This document shows, piece after piece, positions 8,872 to 14,683 of a DNA stretch of 16,172 nucleotides. Under the pieces are notes generated by a model, which saw nothing but the letters and a program-made list of their open reading frames with translations, had not been told where the DNA came from and ran no database searches. The stretch covers positions 1 to 16,172 of the forward strand of contig JAEEOD010000327.1 of assembly GCA_016284115.1 (NCBI GenBank), read 5' to 3'. Every line of letters begins with the position of its first letter. Within the stretch, counting starts at the first letter, position 1. Source of the DNA: Bacteroidaceae bacterium (lineage in GTDB: Bacteria > Bacteroidota > Bacteroidia > Bacteroidales > Bacteroidaceae). A program made the position numbers and the translations under genes.

Positions 8872-9990
8872 TCAGCCACGAATCCCCATGGTACGAAGAA
8901 TCGTGTCATTCACCTTCCTTACATCAAAAAACTCACACGCCATTTCTCGACTCTTCTGGCCCATATCGGCTACGAGCTCAGGTTGTTCCATCAGCAGTTG
9001 CATCTTGGCCACCACATCTGCCACATCCTTCACCTTAGTCAGATAGCCGTTCACGCCATCCACCACCGTCTCTTTACATCCAGGAGCATCAGAAGTAATA
9101 ATGGCCCTTCCCATCGCCATGGCTTCCAACACCGACTTGGGAGTTCCCTCATGATAAGAAGGAAGTACAAAGATGCTGCAATGGTCGATAATGGGACGCA
9201 CATCCCATTGTTCGTTATAATACTCAACGATGCCCTGTTCTATATATGGCTGTAACTCCTTTGGGTGCAACGTAGATGGATTGGTATCATACGGCCCCAC
9301 CAACATACAGCGAATCCTGTCGCCATGTACAGTCTTCAGTTGCTTGCAGGCTTCCAGATATTCTACCACCCCTTTATCCTTGATCAACCTCCCGACGAAA
9401 AGGAATGTGGGAATTGCCGGCAGTGTGGTTGGCACAAACTTATCTATATTCACGCCAGAACCATGAATCATCACGACCTTGTCCTCCGTCAGCAGTCCAT
9501 CCTTGATCAAAGTCTGTTTGTCATCATCATTCTGGATAAACACCTTCTTGCTCCGTGCATAAGCCTGCTTAAAAAGCGCCTTCTGAACGGTCTTGATTAC
9601 CTTGTTTTTCCAGCCATGCCCATAATAGATGCTACCCAGTCCACCCACCAGCGGATACACCTCTGTAATACCCACGCTGGCTGCAGCCCTGCAGCCGTAA
9701 GCTACTGCCTTAGCCAGATAAACGAAGATCTTGTCGGGTTGGATTTCCTGGAACAGTCGCTTGATATCCCTATAGGTGTCTAGGTCGTCCAAAGGGTTCA
9801 GTCCGTTGCGTGACACCCTGATCTGTCGATAGGTCACCCCTATCTCAGCGAAACGCTCTGACCAGTCAGCTTCAGGCAGCTGACCAACGGCAACCACCTC
9901 ATAACCTGCTGTCAACATTTCTTTCATCAGGTCCTCTCTGAACTTGAACAGCGAAGGCGTATGACTTGATAATACGATTACTTTCTTCAT
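8872..9990 (-). CDS. Glycosyltransferase family 4, PglA/CapM-like
   Basis: A 372-residue GT-B enzyme, first gene of the glycan operon. Rossmann-type N-terminus KKVIVLSSHTPSLFKFR; VGGLGSIYYGHGWKNKVIKTV followed by VFIQNDDD is typical of the PglA/bacillosamine-type GT4 group that adds an N-acetylhexosamine to an undecaprenyl-PP-linked first sugar. The donor-binding end shows VFVLPSYHEGTPKSVLEAMA with the EX7E pair at about Glu281 and Glu289. I place the start at the ATG at 9988-9990, not at the upstream ATG at 10009-10011, because a TAnnTTTG promoter element (10000-10007) lies between the two and would leave the upstream ATG outside the transcript. Likely role (inference): second sugar addition, after the WecA-like transferase coded near 15 kb. 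Confidence 0.9.
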   Translation of the reverse strand: MKKVIVLSSHTPSLFKFREDLMKEMLTAGYEVVAVGQLPEADWSERFAEIGVTYRQIRVSRNGLNPLDDLDTYRDIKRLFQEIQPDKIFVYLAKAVAYGCRAAASVGITEVYPLVGGLGSIYYGHGWKNKVIKTVQKALFKQAYARSKKVFIQNDDDKQTLIKDGLLTEDKVVMIHGSGVNIDKFVPTTLPAIPTFLFVGRLIKDKGVVEYLEACKQLKTVHGDRIRCMLVGPYDTNPSTLHPKELQPYIEQGIVEYYNEQWDVRPIIDHCSIFVLPSYHEGTPKSVLEAMAMGRAIITSDAPGCKETVVDGVNGYLTKVKDVADVVAKMQLLMEQPELVADMGQKSREMACEFFDVRKVNDTILRTMGIRG

Positions 9991-9999
9991 AGTTGGTTG

Positions 10000-10007
10000 C
10001 AAAGATA
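10000..10007 (-). promoter_or_regulatory. Bacteroidetes -7 promoter element of the glycan operon
   Basis: On the minus strand TATCTTTG matches the Bacteroidetes -7 consensus TAnnTTTG exactly. It ends 9 bases before the ATG at 9990, so the transcript would have a leader of only a few bases. No well-spaced TTG -33 box is seen; the nearest TTG (10020-10022) is too close. The only other candidate start for the operon is upstream in the HTH gene. Confidence 0.55.
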
Positions 10008-10032
10008 ACAAATATCTGCCAATAAATATAAT

Positions 10033-10314
10033 TTATTGATAAAACTTTTCCTTGTCCAATCTCAAGTCATTGGCAAGATCTTCTTTACAACGACCACGAG
10101 CAATGGCCAATACAGCAATAACGACTATATAAGTCTCCATCTTCACACTAGTATCACCTTTTCTCACTTTCCGGAGTGTTCTCTCTGAAATATCAGCTTC
10201 ATTAGCCAGATTTTGAGAATTGTGATAATAATACTTTATCTCCTTATTGATGATTTCGGCGTACCACTTATAAATCTCGGTGTAATTAAATCCAATAAAT
10301 ATACCTTTTATCAT
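10033..10314 (-). CDS. Small HTH (XRE-like) putative DNA-binding protein
   Basis: A 93-residue protein with a probable helix-turn-helix at about residues 33-55 (NLANEADISERTLRKVRKGD), built like XRE/Cro domains: a first helix, a turn with Asp-Ile-Ser, and a recognition helix ERTLRKVRKGD, then a KMETYIVVIAVLAIARG helix like the end of the XRE domain. The N-terminal 30 residues are rich in Tyr and Lys. No other domain is seen. It lies directly upstream of the glycan operon in the same direction, 42 bases from the GT4 start, and divergent from the VapE gene. That position fits a regulator of the cassette, the glycan operon, or both. It has ATG start and no near-consensus promoter except a TATCTTTT at 10395-10402 on the minus strand. 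Function is inferred from fold and position only. Confidence 0.65.
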   Translation of the reverse strand: MIKGIFIGFNYTEIYKWYAEIINKEIKYYYHNSQNLANEADISERTLRKVRKGDTSVKMETYIVVIAVLAIARGRCKEDLANDLRLDKEKFYQ

Positions 10315-10352
10315 ATAATTAATATCCTAATTTAAAAAAACTGTGAATAGAA

Positions 10353-10368
10353 CGGAAAATAAATTCCG
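10353..10368. repeat. Inverted repeat in divergent intergenic region
   Basis: CGGAA-AATAAA-TTCCG forms a 16-base inverted repeat with 5-base arms between the HTH gene and VapE. It sits about 40 bases 5' of the HTH start, where an autoregulatory operator could lie. The rest of 10315-10501 is AT-rich and holds the VapE promoter region but no other gene. Confidence 0.35.
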
Positions 10369-10439
10369 CTTTTCGTTGTTTAATGTTAATAACTTAAAAG
10401 ATAATTCAAGCACCTTGATGGTTTCTTGAAAATAGCAAC

Positions 10440-10462
10440 TACTTTCGCGCCGTCATAACGGC
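10440..10462 (+). promoter_or_regulatory. VapE promoter-like element with adjacent inverted repeat
   Basis: TACTTTCG at 10440-10447 differs from TAnnTTTG by one base. It is followed at once by GCCGT-cata-ACGGC (10449-10462), an inverted repeat where the transcript would start. The stretch ACTTTcGCGCC-GTcAT is nearly the same as in the HU promoter at 13383-13400 (ACTTTGCGCCCGTtAT), which supports a real and shared control site. The start codon lies 40 bases further on. Confidence 0.45.
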
Positions 10463-10501
10463 TAGCTACTATGATAAGATACTAACAAAAAAAACAATGA
10501 T

Positions 10502-12922
10502 ATGATTACAAGGTATTTAGACCTAAGGCTATCAGTGTTTGCTAACCTGCAAGCACATGCCAGCAAAGAAATCGGAATGGATGAAGTTATTCGGCTAATC
10601 AAGCACGATCTTTATGTTAATCAAAAAACAGCCGCCTATCGGCAGATGGCAAGTATCATCAGTCGGGAGGAAGCCAACAAAAGCGTGAAGATAGCCCGCA
10701 TGGAGGCAGTCTCCGTAGCCGTAGTTTTCAATGGTACTGGCAAGCAACCCGAAAATATTGTCCGCTTTACAGGTTTAGCCATGGTAGATCTAGACAAAAT
10801 AGAGAACAACACTCCTTCCATTAGCTCTCCCCCTGACATAGGTGATACTCTTTCCATTAGCTCTCCCCCTGTTTTAGGGGGAGTACCCGAAGGGGGAAGG
10901 GGTATAAATATAATTAAGCATAAGATTATCAATGATCCCCACACTTTACTCTGCTACAAAACTATCAGTGGTGATGGCCTGCGAATCTTCTATCGCTATG
11001 TTCGTTCAGACCCCTCCGACCTAACGGCCACCTCCCCTTCCGAAGGGGAGGAACTGAAAGAAGCCGCCAATAACTCCTCCCCTAACTTAGGGGAGGTGTC
11101 GCAAAGCGACAGAGAGGTAAATTGTTCCTCCCCTGACTTAGGGGAGGTGCCTCGAAGAGGCAGAGGGGTAATTAATGGAATCTCCTGGAAAGCAGCATTT
11201 ATAGCCGGCAATGAATACTACAAGCAACTAACAGGCTGCGATTATGACACAGCCTGCAGCAACTACGGTAGGTTATCCGGACTGGCACATGACCCTGACG
11301 TGTATTACAACCCTGATGCAGAACCCTTTGTCATCACCGACGAGATGATTATAGCCGCCAACTTTGCCGAGACCACCCACGAAGGCAGACCTTACAAAGA
11401 ACATGATGCCGGTACACAACAGGCCAGACCTGAAGATGCTTGGGAACGAGTACAGCACCTGCTGGCTAAACGAGGCATGAGTTATGAGCCCCATCACCAC
11501 CATGACTATGTCCTCCATGCCTGTCACCTCTTCAACCGTTTCGGAGTGCCTGACGATGAGCTGCGTCTATGGGCAGGCAACCAATGGAGTGACTTCAACA
11601 CCCGAGAAAGGGAGTCCATCATCACCCACTGCTACAAGCAGGAAGAGCTGCATGGCACCTGGTCATTGCACAGTAGCCGTCGCAAGCGGAGTCACGAAAA
11701 CTCTATGATTACCATAGCGGAAATCCGCCAATGGTTGTCAGATCATGTAGAGGTTATGTATAATGTCGTGACCGACCAAACCATGTTAAAATACATCGAT
11801 CGTCACGCATGGAAACTCGTCGATGAAAGAGTACTAGCGACACTCCGTTCACAAATGGCCGTTGACACCGACAAACGAGTGCTCAAGAGCGATGTGTATG
11901 ATGTGATTACGAGCGACTTTGCCCTATTAGTACACCCCGTTCGTGACTACCTCAACAACCTGCCACCCTGGGATGGCACTGACCGTATGGCTGAGCTGGC
12001 CTCCCATCTCCATGCCGAGGCAGTGGTGCGTGGCCAGACCAATGAGGAAGCACAAGAGGCACTCTGTTGGGCCCTCCACAAGTGGCACTGTGCTGCTGTG
12101 GGCACCTGGCTGGACAACAGTGTGACCAACCATGAGGTATTTGTACTCATCGGCAAGCAAGGCATTTACAAGACCACCTGCTTCCGATTCCTGTTGCCAC
12201 CAGCCTTGCGATCCTACTTTTGGGAGAATGCCCACAATGCCTTCTCAACGAAGGACGACCACCTGGCACTTTCAGAAAACTGCCTCACGGTGATTGAGGA
12301 GGTAGAAGCCACTGGATCGCACGAACTATCCGAACTCAAATCTTTGATTACCAGTGATATTGTAAAAGAACGAAGACCTTACGCACGATTCCGTGAAGCG
12401 AAGCACCGATTGGCCTCGTTTTGTGCCACCGGCAACCAGCAACGCTTCCTGACCGATGACACGGGCAACCGCCGTTGGCTCTGTTTCAAGGTAAGTCATA
12501 TCGATGACCCCCGAACATGGAAGACCGACTACAAGCAGCTCTATGCCCAGTTGGTACACGAGTTCCAAAACGGCTTCCGTTACTGGTTTGATGCAGACGA
12601 CGAACAGAAGGTAGAGCGTCTGAACCAACCCTTCCGCATCGAGAGCGACGAAGAGCAGCTCATCCATACCCGACTCAGGGTACCTACGGAAGGAGATCTC
12701 ACCACCAAACTGATGAACGCAGCCAGCATCTGTCAGCTACTCAACGGAGGACGAGTAGGCTATCCCCTCTCCTCTCGCAAGATCAGTATCGCGATGAAGA
12801 AGCTCGGCTTTCCAGTCCGGCACACACGCAATGGCACCTTCTATCTGGTGGTTGAGATTCCCACCAACGAGGTACAGTCACATCTGTCCTTAGTTGCCTG
12901 TGACGATTGTGACCATGGATAA
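10502..12922 (+). CDS. VirE/VapE-family primase-helicase-like protein (BT4734-type N-terminus)
   Basis: An 806-residue protein. Residues about 30-265 resemble the BT4734-like/VirE N-terminal domain (FTGLAMVDLDKI at 89-100; SGDGLRIFYRY at 156-166; YGRLSGLAHDPDVYYNPDAEPF near 254-275), related to primase-polymerases. Residues about 310-395 look like a primase C-terminal helical region. Residues about 480-720 are the VirE/VapE P-loop ATPase: Walker A GKQGIYKTT at 551-559, Walker B TVIEEVE near 596-602, then RRPYARFREAKHRLASFCATGN. Such proteins are common in phage satellites and Bacteroidales genomic islands. Two linkers, residues about 104-135 and 169-225, are made of palindromic repeat units translated in frame (separate entries). 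Without them the N-terminal domain reads as a normal family member, so the gene looks functional. Cellular role here is unknown; no integrase or replication origin is seen. Confidence 0.85.
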   Translation: MITRYLDLRLSVFANLQAHASKEIGMDEVIRLIKHDLYVNQKTAAYRQMASIISREEANKSVKIARMEAVSVAVVFNGTGKQPENIVRFTGLAMVDLDKIENNTPSISSPPDIGDTLSISSPPVLGGVPEGGRGINIIKHKIINDPHTLLCYKTISGDGLRIFYRYVRSDPSDLTATSPSEGEELKEAANNSSPNLGEVSQSDREVNCSSPDLGEVPRRGRGVINGISWKAAFIAGNEYYKQLTGCDYDTACSNYGRLSGLAHDPDVYYNPDAEPFVITDEMIIAANFAETTHEGRPYKEHDAGTQQARPEDAWERVQHLLAKRGMSYEPHHHHDYVLHACHLFNRFGVPDDELRLWAGNQWSDFNTRERESIITHCYKQEELHGTWSLHSSRRKRSHENSMITIAEIRQWLSDHVEVMYNVVTDQTMLKYIDRHAWKLVDERVLATLRSQMAVDTDKRVLKSDVYDVITSDFALLVHPVRDYLNNLPPWDGTDRMAELASHLHAEAVVRGQTNEEAQEALCWALHKWHCAAVGTWLDNSVTNHEVFVLIGKQGIYKTTCFRFLLPPALRSYFWENAHNAFSTKDDHLALSENCLTVIEEVEATGSHELSELKSLITSDIVKERRPYARFREAKHRLASFCATGNQQRFLTDDTGNRRWLCFKVSHIDDPRTWKTDYKQLYAQLVHEFQNGFRYWFDADDEQKVERLNQPFRIESDEEQLIHTRLRVPTEGDLTTKLMNAASICQLLNGGRVGYPLSSRKISIAMKKLGFPVRHTRNGTFYLVVEIPTNEVQSHLSLVACDDCDHG
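10821..10903 (+). repeat. Palindromic repeat units A (partial) and B inside VapE, first linker
   Basis: Unit B (10860-10903): CTCCCCCT (10863-10870) pairs with AGGGGGAG (10876-10883), then TACCC-gaa-GGG and an AGGGGTA end. Unit A (10821-10845) repeats the first half (TTCCATTAGCTCTCCCCCT) and decays. The 19 bases before the loop are identical in A and B, so one copy arose by duplication. Both are read in one frame as SISSPP..., giving linker residues about 107-135. Confidence 0.85.
11010..11055 (-). repeat. Palindromic repeat unit C inside VapE, inverted orientation
   Basis: CCTCCCCTTC (11031-11040) and GAAGGGGAGG (11042-11051) form a 10-base-pair palindrome with a 1-base centre. The flank ACCCCTCCGACCTAACGGCC lies on its 5' side, so the whole unit is the reverse complement of units D and E. 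It is still open in the VapE frame, coding DPSDLTATSPSEGEEL. Confidence 0.82.
11074..11119 (+). repeat. Palindromic repeat unit D inside VapE
   Basis: First hairpin CCTCCCCTAA-c-TTAGGGGAGG (11076-11096); second hairpin TGTCGC-aaa-GCGACA (11097-11111); end GAGAGGTA. The second stem differs from that of unit E at several paired positions, yet both stems are intact: compensatory change. Coded peptide SSPNLGEVSQSDREV. Confidence 0.88.
11125..11170 (+). repeat. Palindromic repeat unit E inside VapE
   Basis: First hairpin CCTCCCCTga-c-ttAGGGGAGG (11127-11147); second hairpin TGCCTC-gaa-GAGGCA (11148-11162); end GAGGGGTA. It is the most typical copy of a short repeat that I recall as common between genes in Bacteroidetes. 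Coded peptide SSPDLGEVPRRGRGV, in the same frame as B and D. Confidence 0.88.
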
Positions 12923-13021
12923 TCAACTTTTCCTTTTATATATACAATAAATTGTTTACTCTACTCTATAATTTATTTCACGTATATGAAAGTTATAGAT
13001 AGAAGCGTCACAATTGTCACA
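12899..13021. repeat. Inverted repeat pair spanning the VapE 3' end
   Basis: TGTGACGATTGTGAC (12899-12913, last codons of VapE) and GTCACAATTGTCACA (13007-13021) are reverse complements at 14 of 15 positions, 93 bases apart. Each arm also holds a direct repeat of GTCAC (or GTGAC). It could be a binding site pair or an RNA stem. Bases 12923-13122 hold no gene. Confidence 0.5.
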
Positions 13022-13050
13022 CAGCCTTAAAAGACAATTATAAAGTCATA

Positions 13051-13077
13051 GGTTTAGCCAGGCTAAACCATTGGTTT
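13051..13077. promoter_or_regulatory. Overlapping palindromes upstream of DUF4248, operator candidate
   Basis: GGTTTAGCC-A-GGCTAAACC (13051-13069) is a perfect 9-base-pair inverted repeat with a 1-base centre. It overlaps AAACCA-T-TGGTTT (13065-13077). A related half-site GTTTAACC lies at 13096-13103. The alternating GGTTTA half-sites look like a multi-site operator for the gene starting at 13123. Confidence 0.5.
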
Positions 13078-13122
13078 ATCAGTCGTTAATTTATAGTTTA
13101 ACCTTCATAAATCATAGACTAT

Positions 13123-13332
13123 ATGAAAGCAATGACCAAACAGAAGTTAGCCGGATATGCAGGCGTCAGTGTAAAAACCCTTATGAGTTGGTGCAAACCC
13201 TATATGAAAGAACTAGAGCAGATGGGACTAAAGCCAAGGGCTAAGATACTTCCACCCCATATCATCAAGTTCATTGCCGATAAGTTTACCATCATCATCG
13301 AGAATGAAAACAACTTATCGGGCAGAAAGTAA
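13123..13332 (+). CDS. DUF4248 family small protein
   Basis: A 69-residue protein that I recognise as DUF4248: MTKQKLAGYAGVSVKTLMSWCKPYMKELEQMG..., then KILPPHIIKFIADKF. The N-terminal half has a helix-turn-helix-like layout (KQKLAGYAGVSVKTLMSW, residues 5-22) suggesting DNA binding; the LPP-HIIKFI part is the family's conserved end. Function is not established. The family typically lies beside VapE-like and HU-related genes in Bacteroidales, as here. ATG at 13123; an internal ATG at 13132 would give MTKQ and is possible. About 200 bases upstream hold palindromes that may control it, and HU follows after 109 bases with its own promoter. Confidence 0.8.
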   Translation: MKAMTKQKLAGYAGVSVKTLMSWCKPYMKELEQMGLKPRAKILPPHIIKFIADKFTIIIENENNLSGRK

Positions 13333-13382
13333 ATAATCGGGCGTATCCTTCCATTAGCAGAAAGTAGGGAAACAAGTTATAG

Positions 13383-13407
13383 TAACTTTGCGCCCGTTAT
13401 CGATAAC
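13383..13407 (+). promoter_or_regulatory. HU-gene promoter (-7 element) and palindromic operator candidate
   Basis: TAACTTTG (13383-13390) is an exact TAnnTTTG. Five bases on lies GTTATCGATAAC (13396-13407), a perfect 12-base palindrome at the expected transcription start, a natural place for a repressor. No -33 TTG is evident. The layout and GCGCCcGTyAT block repeat those of the VapE promoter. Confidence 0.6.
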
Positions 13408-13441
13408 AAACCCGAGTAAAACAATTAAAAAACCTGTAAGT

Positions 13442-13972
13442 ATGATTCGTTATGTATTGAAACAATGCAAAAACGCTAAACAAAGCATCTATGGCAAGAT
13501 GTTCGCTTATCCAGTCATCGAAGAGACCATCGATGAGGAAGCCTTATCAGCTCACATGGCCAGTCATAACACGCCATTCTCGCAGGGTGCCATCAAGGGT
13601 ATGCTGACCGACATGGTGCAGTGCATCCATGAGCTCCTGCTGGAGGGAAAGAATGTGAAGCTGAGCAACCTTGCTATCTTCTCTATCGGCATCAAGAACG
13701 CCAAGGGCGGAGCTGAAGATGAGGAAGACTTCTCAGTCCAGAAAAACATCCAGGGCGTGAAGCTACGTGCTCGCGCCACAGGCATCATGCTTGCCAAAGG
13801 ACTGAAACTCAATGCTACCCTCAAGAAAGCCGTAGCCCTGACAGGCATCTCTACCTCATCAGGTACTGGCACTGGCACCTCTGGTGGCTCTAACACCGGA
13901 GGCAACACTGGCGGTAATACCGGTGGTGGTGACAATGGTGGAGGAGGCGGTGACGACGGTCTTCAAATTTAA
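13442..13972 (+). CDS. HU-related DNA-binding protein with glycine-rich tail
   Basis: A 176-residue protein of the Bacteroidetes HU-like (histone-like, TIGR01201-type) family. Residues 1-130 hold the HU fold: an N-terminal extension (MIRYVLKQCKNAKQSIYGKM), the helical pair (LSAHMASHNTPFSQGAIKGMLTDMVQCIHELLLEGK, 35-70), then VKLSNLAIFSIGIK and an arm region. Residues 139-176 are a low-complexity Gly/Thr/Asn/Ser tail ending GGGDDGLQI, common in this family and probably disordered. The start is the ATG at 13442: the longer reading frame from a TTG at 13388 overlaps the -7 element itself. It has its own promoter and is followed by a hairpin, then the smalltalk gene. It likely bends or coats DNA; whether it acts on the glycan locus is unknown. 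Confidence 0.88.
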   Translation: MIRYVLKQCKNAKQSIYGKMFAYPVIEETIDEEALSAHMASHNTPFSQGAIKGMLTDMVQCIHELLLEGKNVKLSNLAIFSIGIKNAKGGAEDEEDFSVQKNIQGVKLRARATGIMLAKGLKLNATLKKAVALTGISTSSGTGTGTSGGSNTGGNTGGNTGGGDNGGGGGDDGLQI

Positions 13973-13978
13973 CGGAAA

Positions 13979-13996
13979 AAGGGGCGTAAGCCCCTT
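13979..13996 (+). terminator. Hairpin after HU gene, weak terminator or attenuator
   Basis: AAGGGGC-gtaa-GCCCCTT is a 7-base-pair GC-rich stem with a tetraloop, 6 bases after the HU stop. The 3' side is TATCTTAAACTT, not a clean T-run, so termination would be partial, letting some transcript reach smalltalk and amidase. Confidence 0.55.
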
Positions 13997-14032
13997 ATCT
14001 TAAACTTATTATTAACTTAAAACAAACTACTA

Positions 14033-14143
14033 ATGAATAAGAAAATAAACATTAACTGGAGTATCATTATTCAAGCCCTGCTTACCGCCATCACATCAGT
14101 CGCCAGTGCCATCACCTTAAGTTCCTGCTTTCACGTGATATGA
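14033..14143 (+). CDS. Smalltalk-family tiny membrane protein/lipopeptide
   Basis: A 36-residue reading frame: MNKKININW, a hydrophobic helix SIIIQALLTAITSVASAIT, then LSSC and FHVI. It matches the Bacteroidetes smalltalk family (basic start, one helix, Cys close to the end). LSSC fits a lipobox, so it could be a secreted lipopeptide with only five residues left (CFHVI), or simply a one-pass membrane peptide. TGA of this gene overlaps ATG of the amidase (ATGA at 14140-14143), so the two are translationally coupled and probably work together. Known function is lacking; a holin-like or spanin-like role beside the amidase is inference. Confidence 0.78.
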   Translation: MNKKININWSIIIQALLTAITSVASAITLSSCFHVI

Positions 14144-14550
14144 GAGTCATTACCCTCATTATCTTGCACTGTTCAGGAACCCCCGAAGGCAAGAGGCTGA
14201 CATTTGAAGCCTGTAAGCGAGATCATATGAAGTATCGCCACTTTAAGGATATAGGCTATTACATTGAGCGAGACGGAACCCTGCACGAAGGAAGAGCCTT
14301 GGCAGAAGTTGGTGCCCATTGCTACCTCCACAACACCCACTCCATCGGCATTTGTTATGAAGGAGGTTTGGATGAGAACGGAGACCCTGCCGACACCAGA
14401 ACCCAGGCGCAGCGTGATACCCTACTCGACCTATTGATCCGCTTGAAGCAGCAGTTTCCAAACGCCCTAATCTTCGGTCACAACGAGTTTGAAAAGACTA
14501 AATCCTGTCCCTCGTTCGATGCCGCAGAGTATCGAACTATTTTTTCTTGA
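14140..14550 (+). CDS. N-acetylmuramoyl-L-alanine amidase (T7-lysozyme/PGRP fold)
   Basis: A 136-residue amidase_2 domain that cleaves the bond between MurNAc and L-Ala in peptidoglycan. Zinc ligands are visible: His10 (ILHCSGT), His114 (FGHNEFEKTKSC) and Cys123. Lys121, two residues before the Cys, and Tyr40 or 41 match the catalytic Lys128 and Tyr46 of T7 lysozyme. NTHSIGICYEGG is the family's conserved strand. No signal peptide is seen, as in phage endolysins that need a holin or another route to the periplasm. Length (136) is that of a single-domain phage enzyme. It is coupled to the smalltalk gene and closed by a terminator. It could be a lysin, or a domesticated cell-wall enzyme linked with glycan assembly. 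Confidence 0.92.
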   Translation: MRVITLIILHCSGTPEGKRLTFEACKRDHMKYRHFKDIGYYIERDGTLHEGRALAEVGAHCYLHNTHSIGICYEGGLDENGDPADTRTQAQRDTLLDLLIRLKQQFPNALIFGHNEFEKTKSCPSFDAAEYRTIFS

Positions 14551-14637
14551 CTTTTTTGAGCAGCAAGTGCAGAGCTAAGCTTGCTTGAGCTATGCCAAGT
14601 CGCGACAAAAATGTACGAAGTAAATGATTAAAATCTT

Positions 14638-14678
14638 TCTGGAGTAGCGAAGTAAAAAGCACTGCTCCAGATTTTTTT
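14638..14678 (+). terminator. Rho-independent terminator after amidase
   Basis: TCTGGAGTAG (14638-14647) pairs with CTGCTCCAGA (14662-14671), 10 base pairs with one G-U, loop of 14, then seven Ts (14672-14678). It ends the plus-strand cassette. Bases 14551-14637 hold no gene; AGCAAG/CTTGCT (14562-14585) is a minor inverted repeat. Confidence 0.8.
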
Positions 14679-14683
14679 AATAA

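Noticed and set aside
9991..10011. GT4 start at the upstream ATG (10009-10011)
   Set aside because: The seven extra codons overlap the -7 element and do not look like the family's N-terminus.
10497..10505. Two-codon upstream frame ATGATATGA overlapping the VapE start
   Set aside because: Could occur by chance; no evidence of translation control.
10816..11170. CRISPR array
   Set aside because: Units differ in orientation, spacing is irregular, repeats have double hairpins, and they are inside a coding frame; no cas gene is seen.
13322..13366. 10-base direct repeat GCAGAAAGTA (13322-13331 and 13357-13366)
   Set aside because: Short, only two copies, and the first one is in the end of the DUF4248 gene; no structure around it.
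13388..13441. Longer HU start at TTG 13388
   Set aside because: The TTG is part of the TAACTTTG promoter element, so it would lie upstream of the transcript; ATG at 13442 fits the family start.
13861..13960. Tandem repeat array in HU tail
   Set aside because: Imperfect Gly/Asn/Thr codon runs, explained as a low-complexity protein tail usual in this family.
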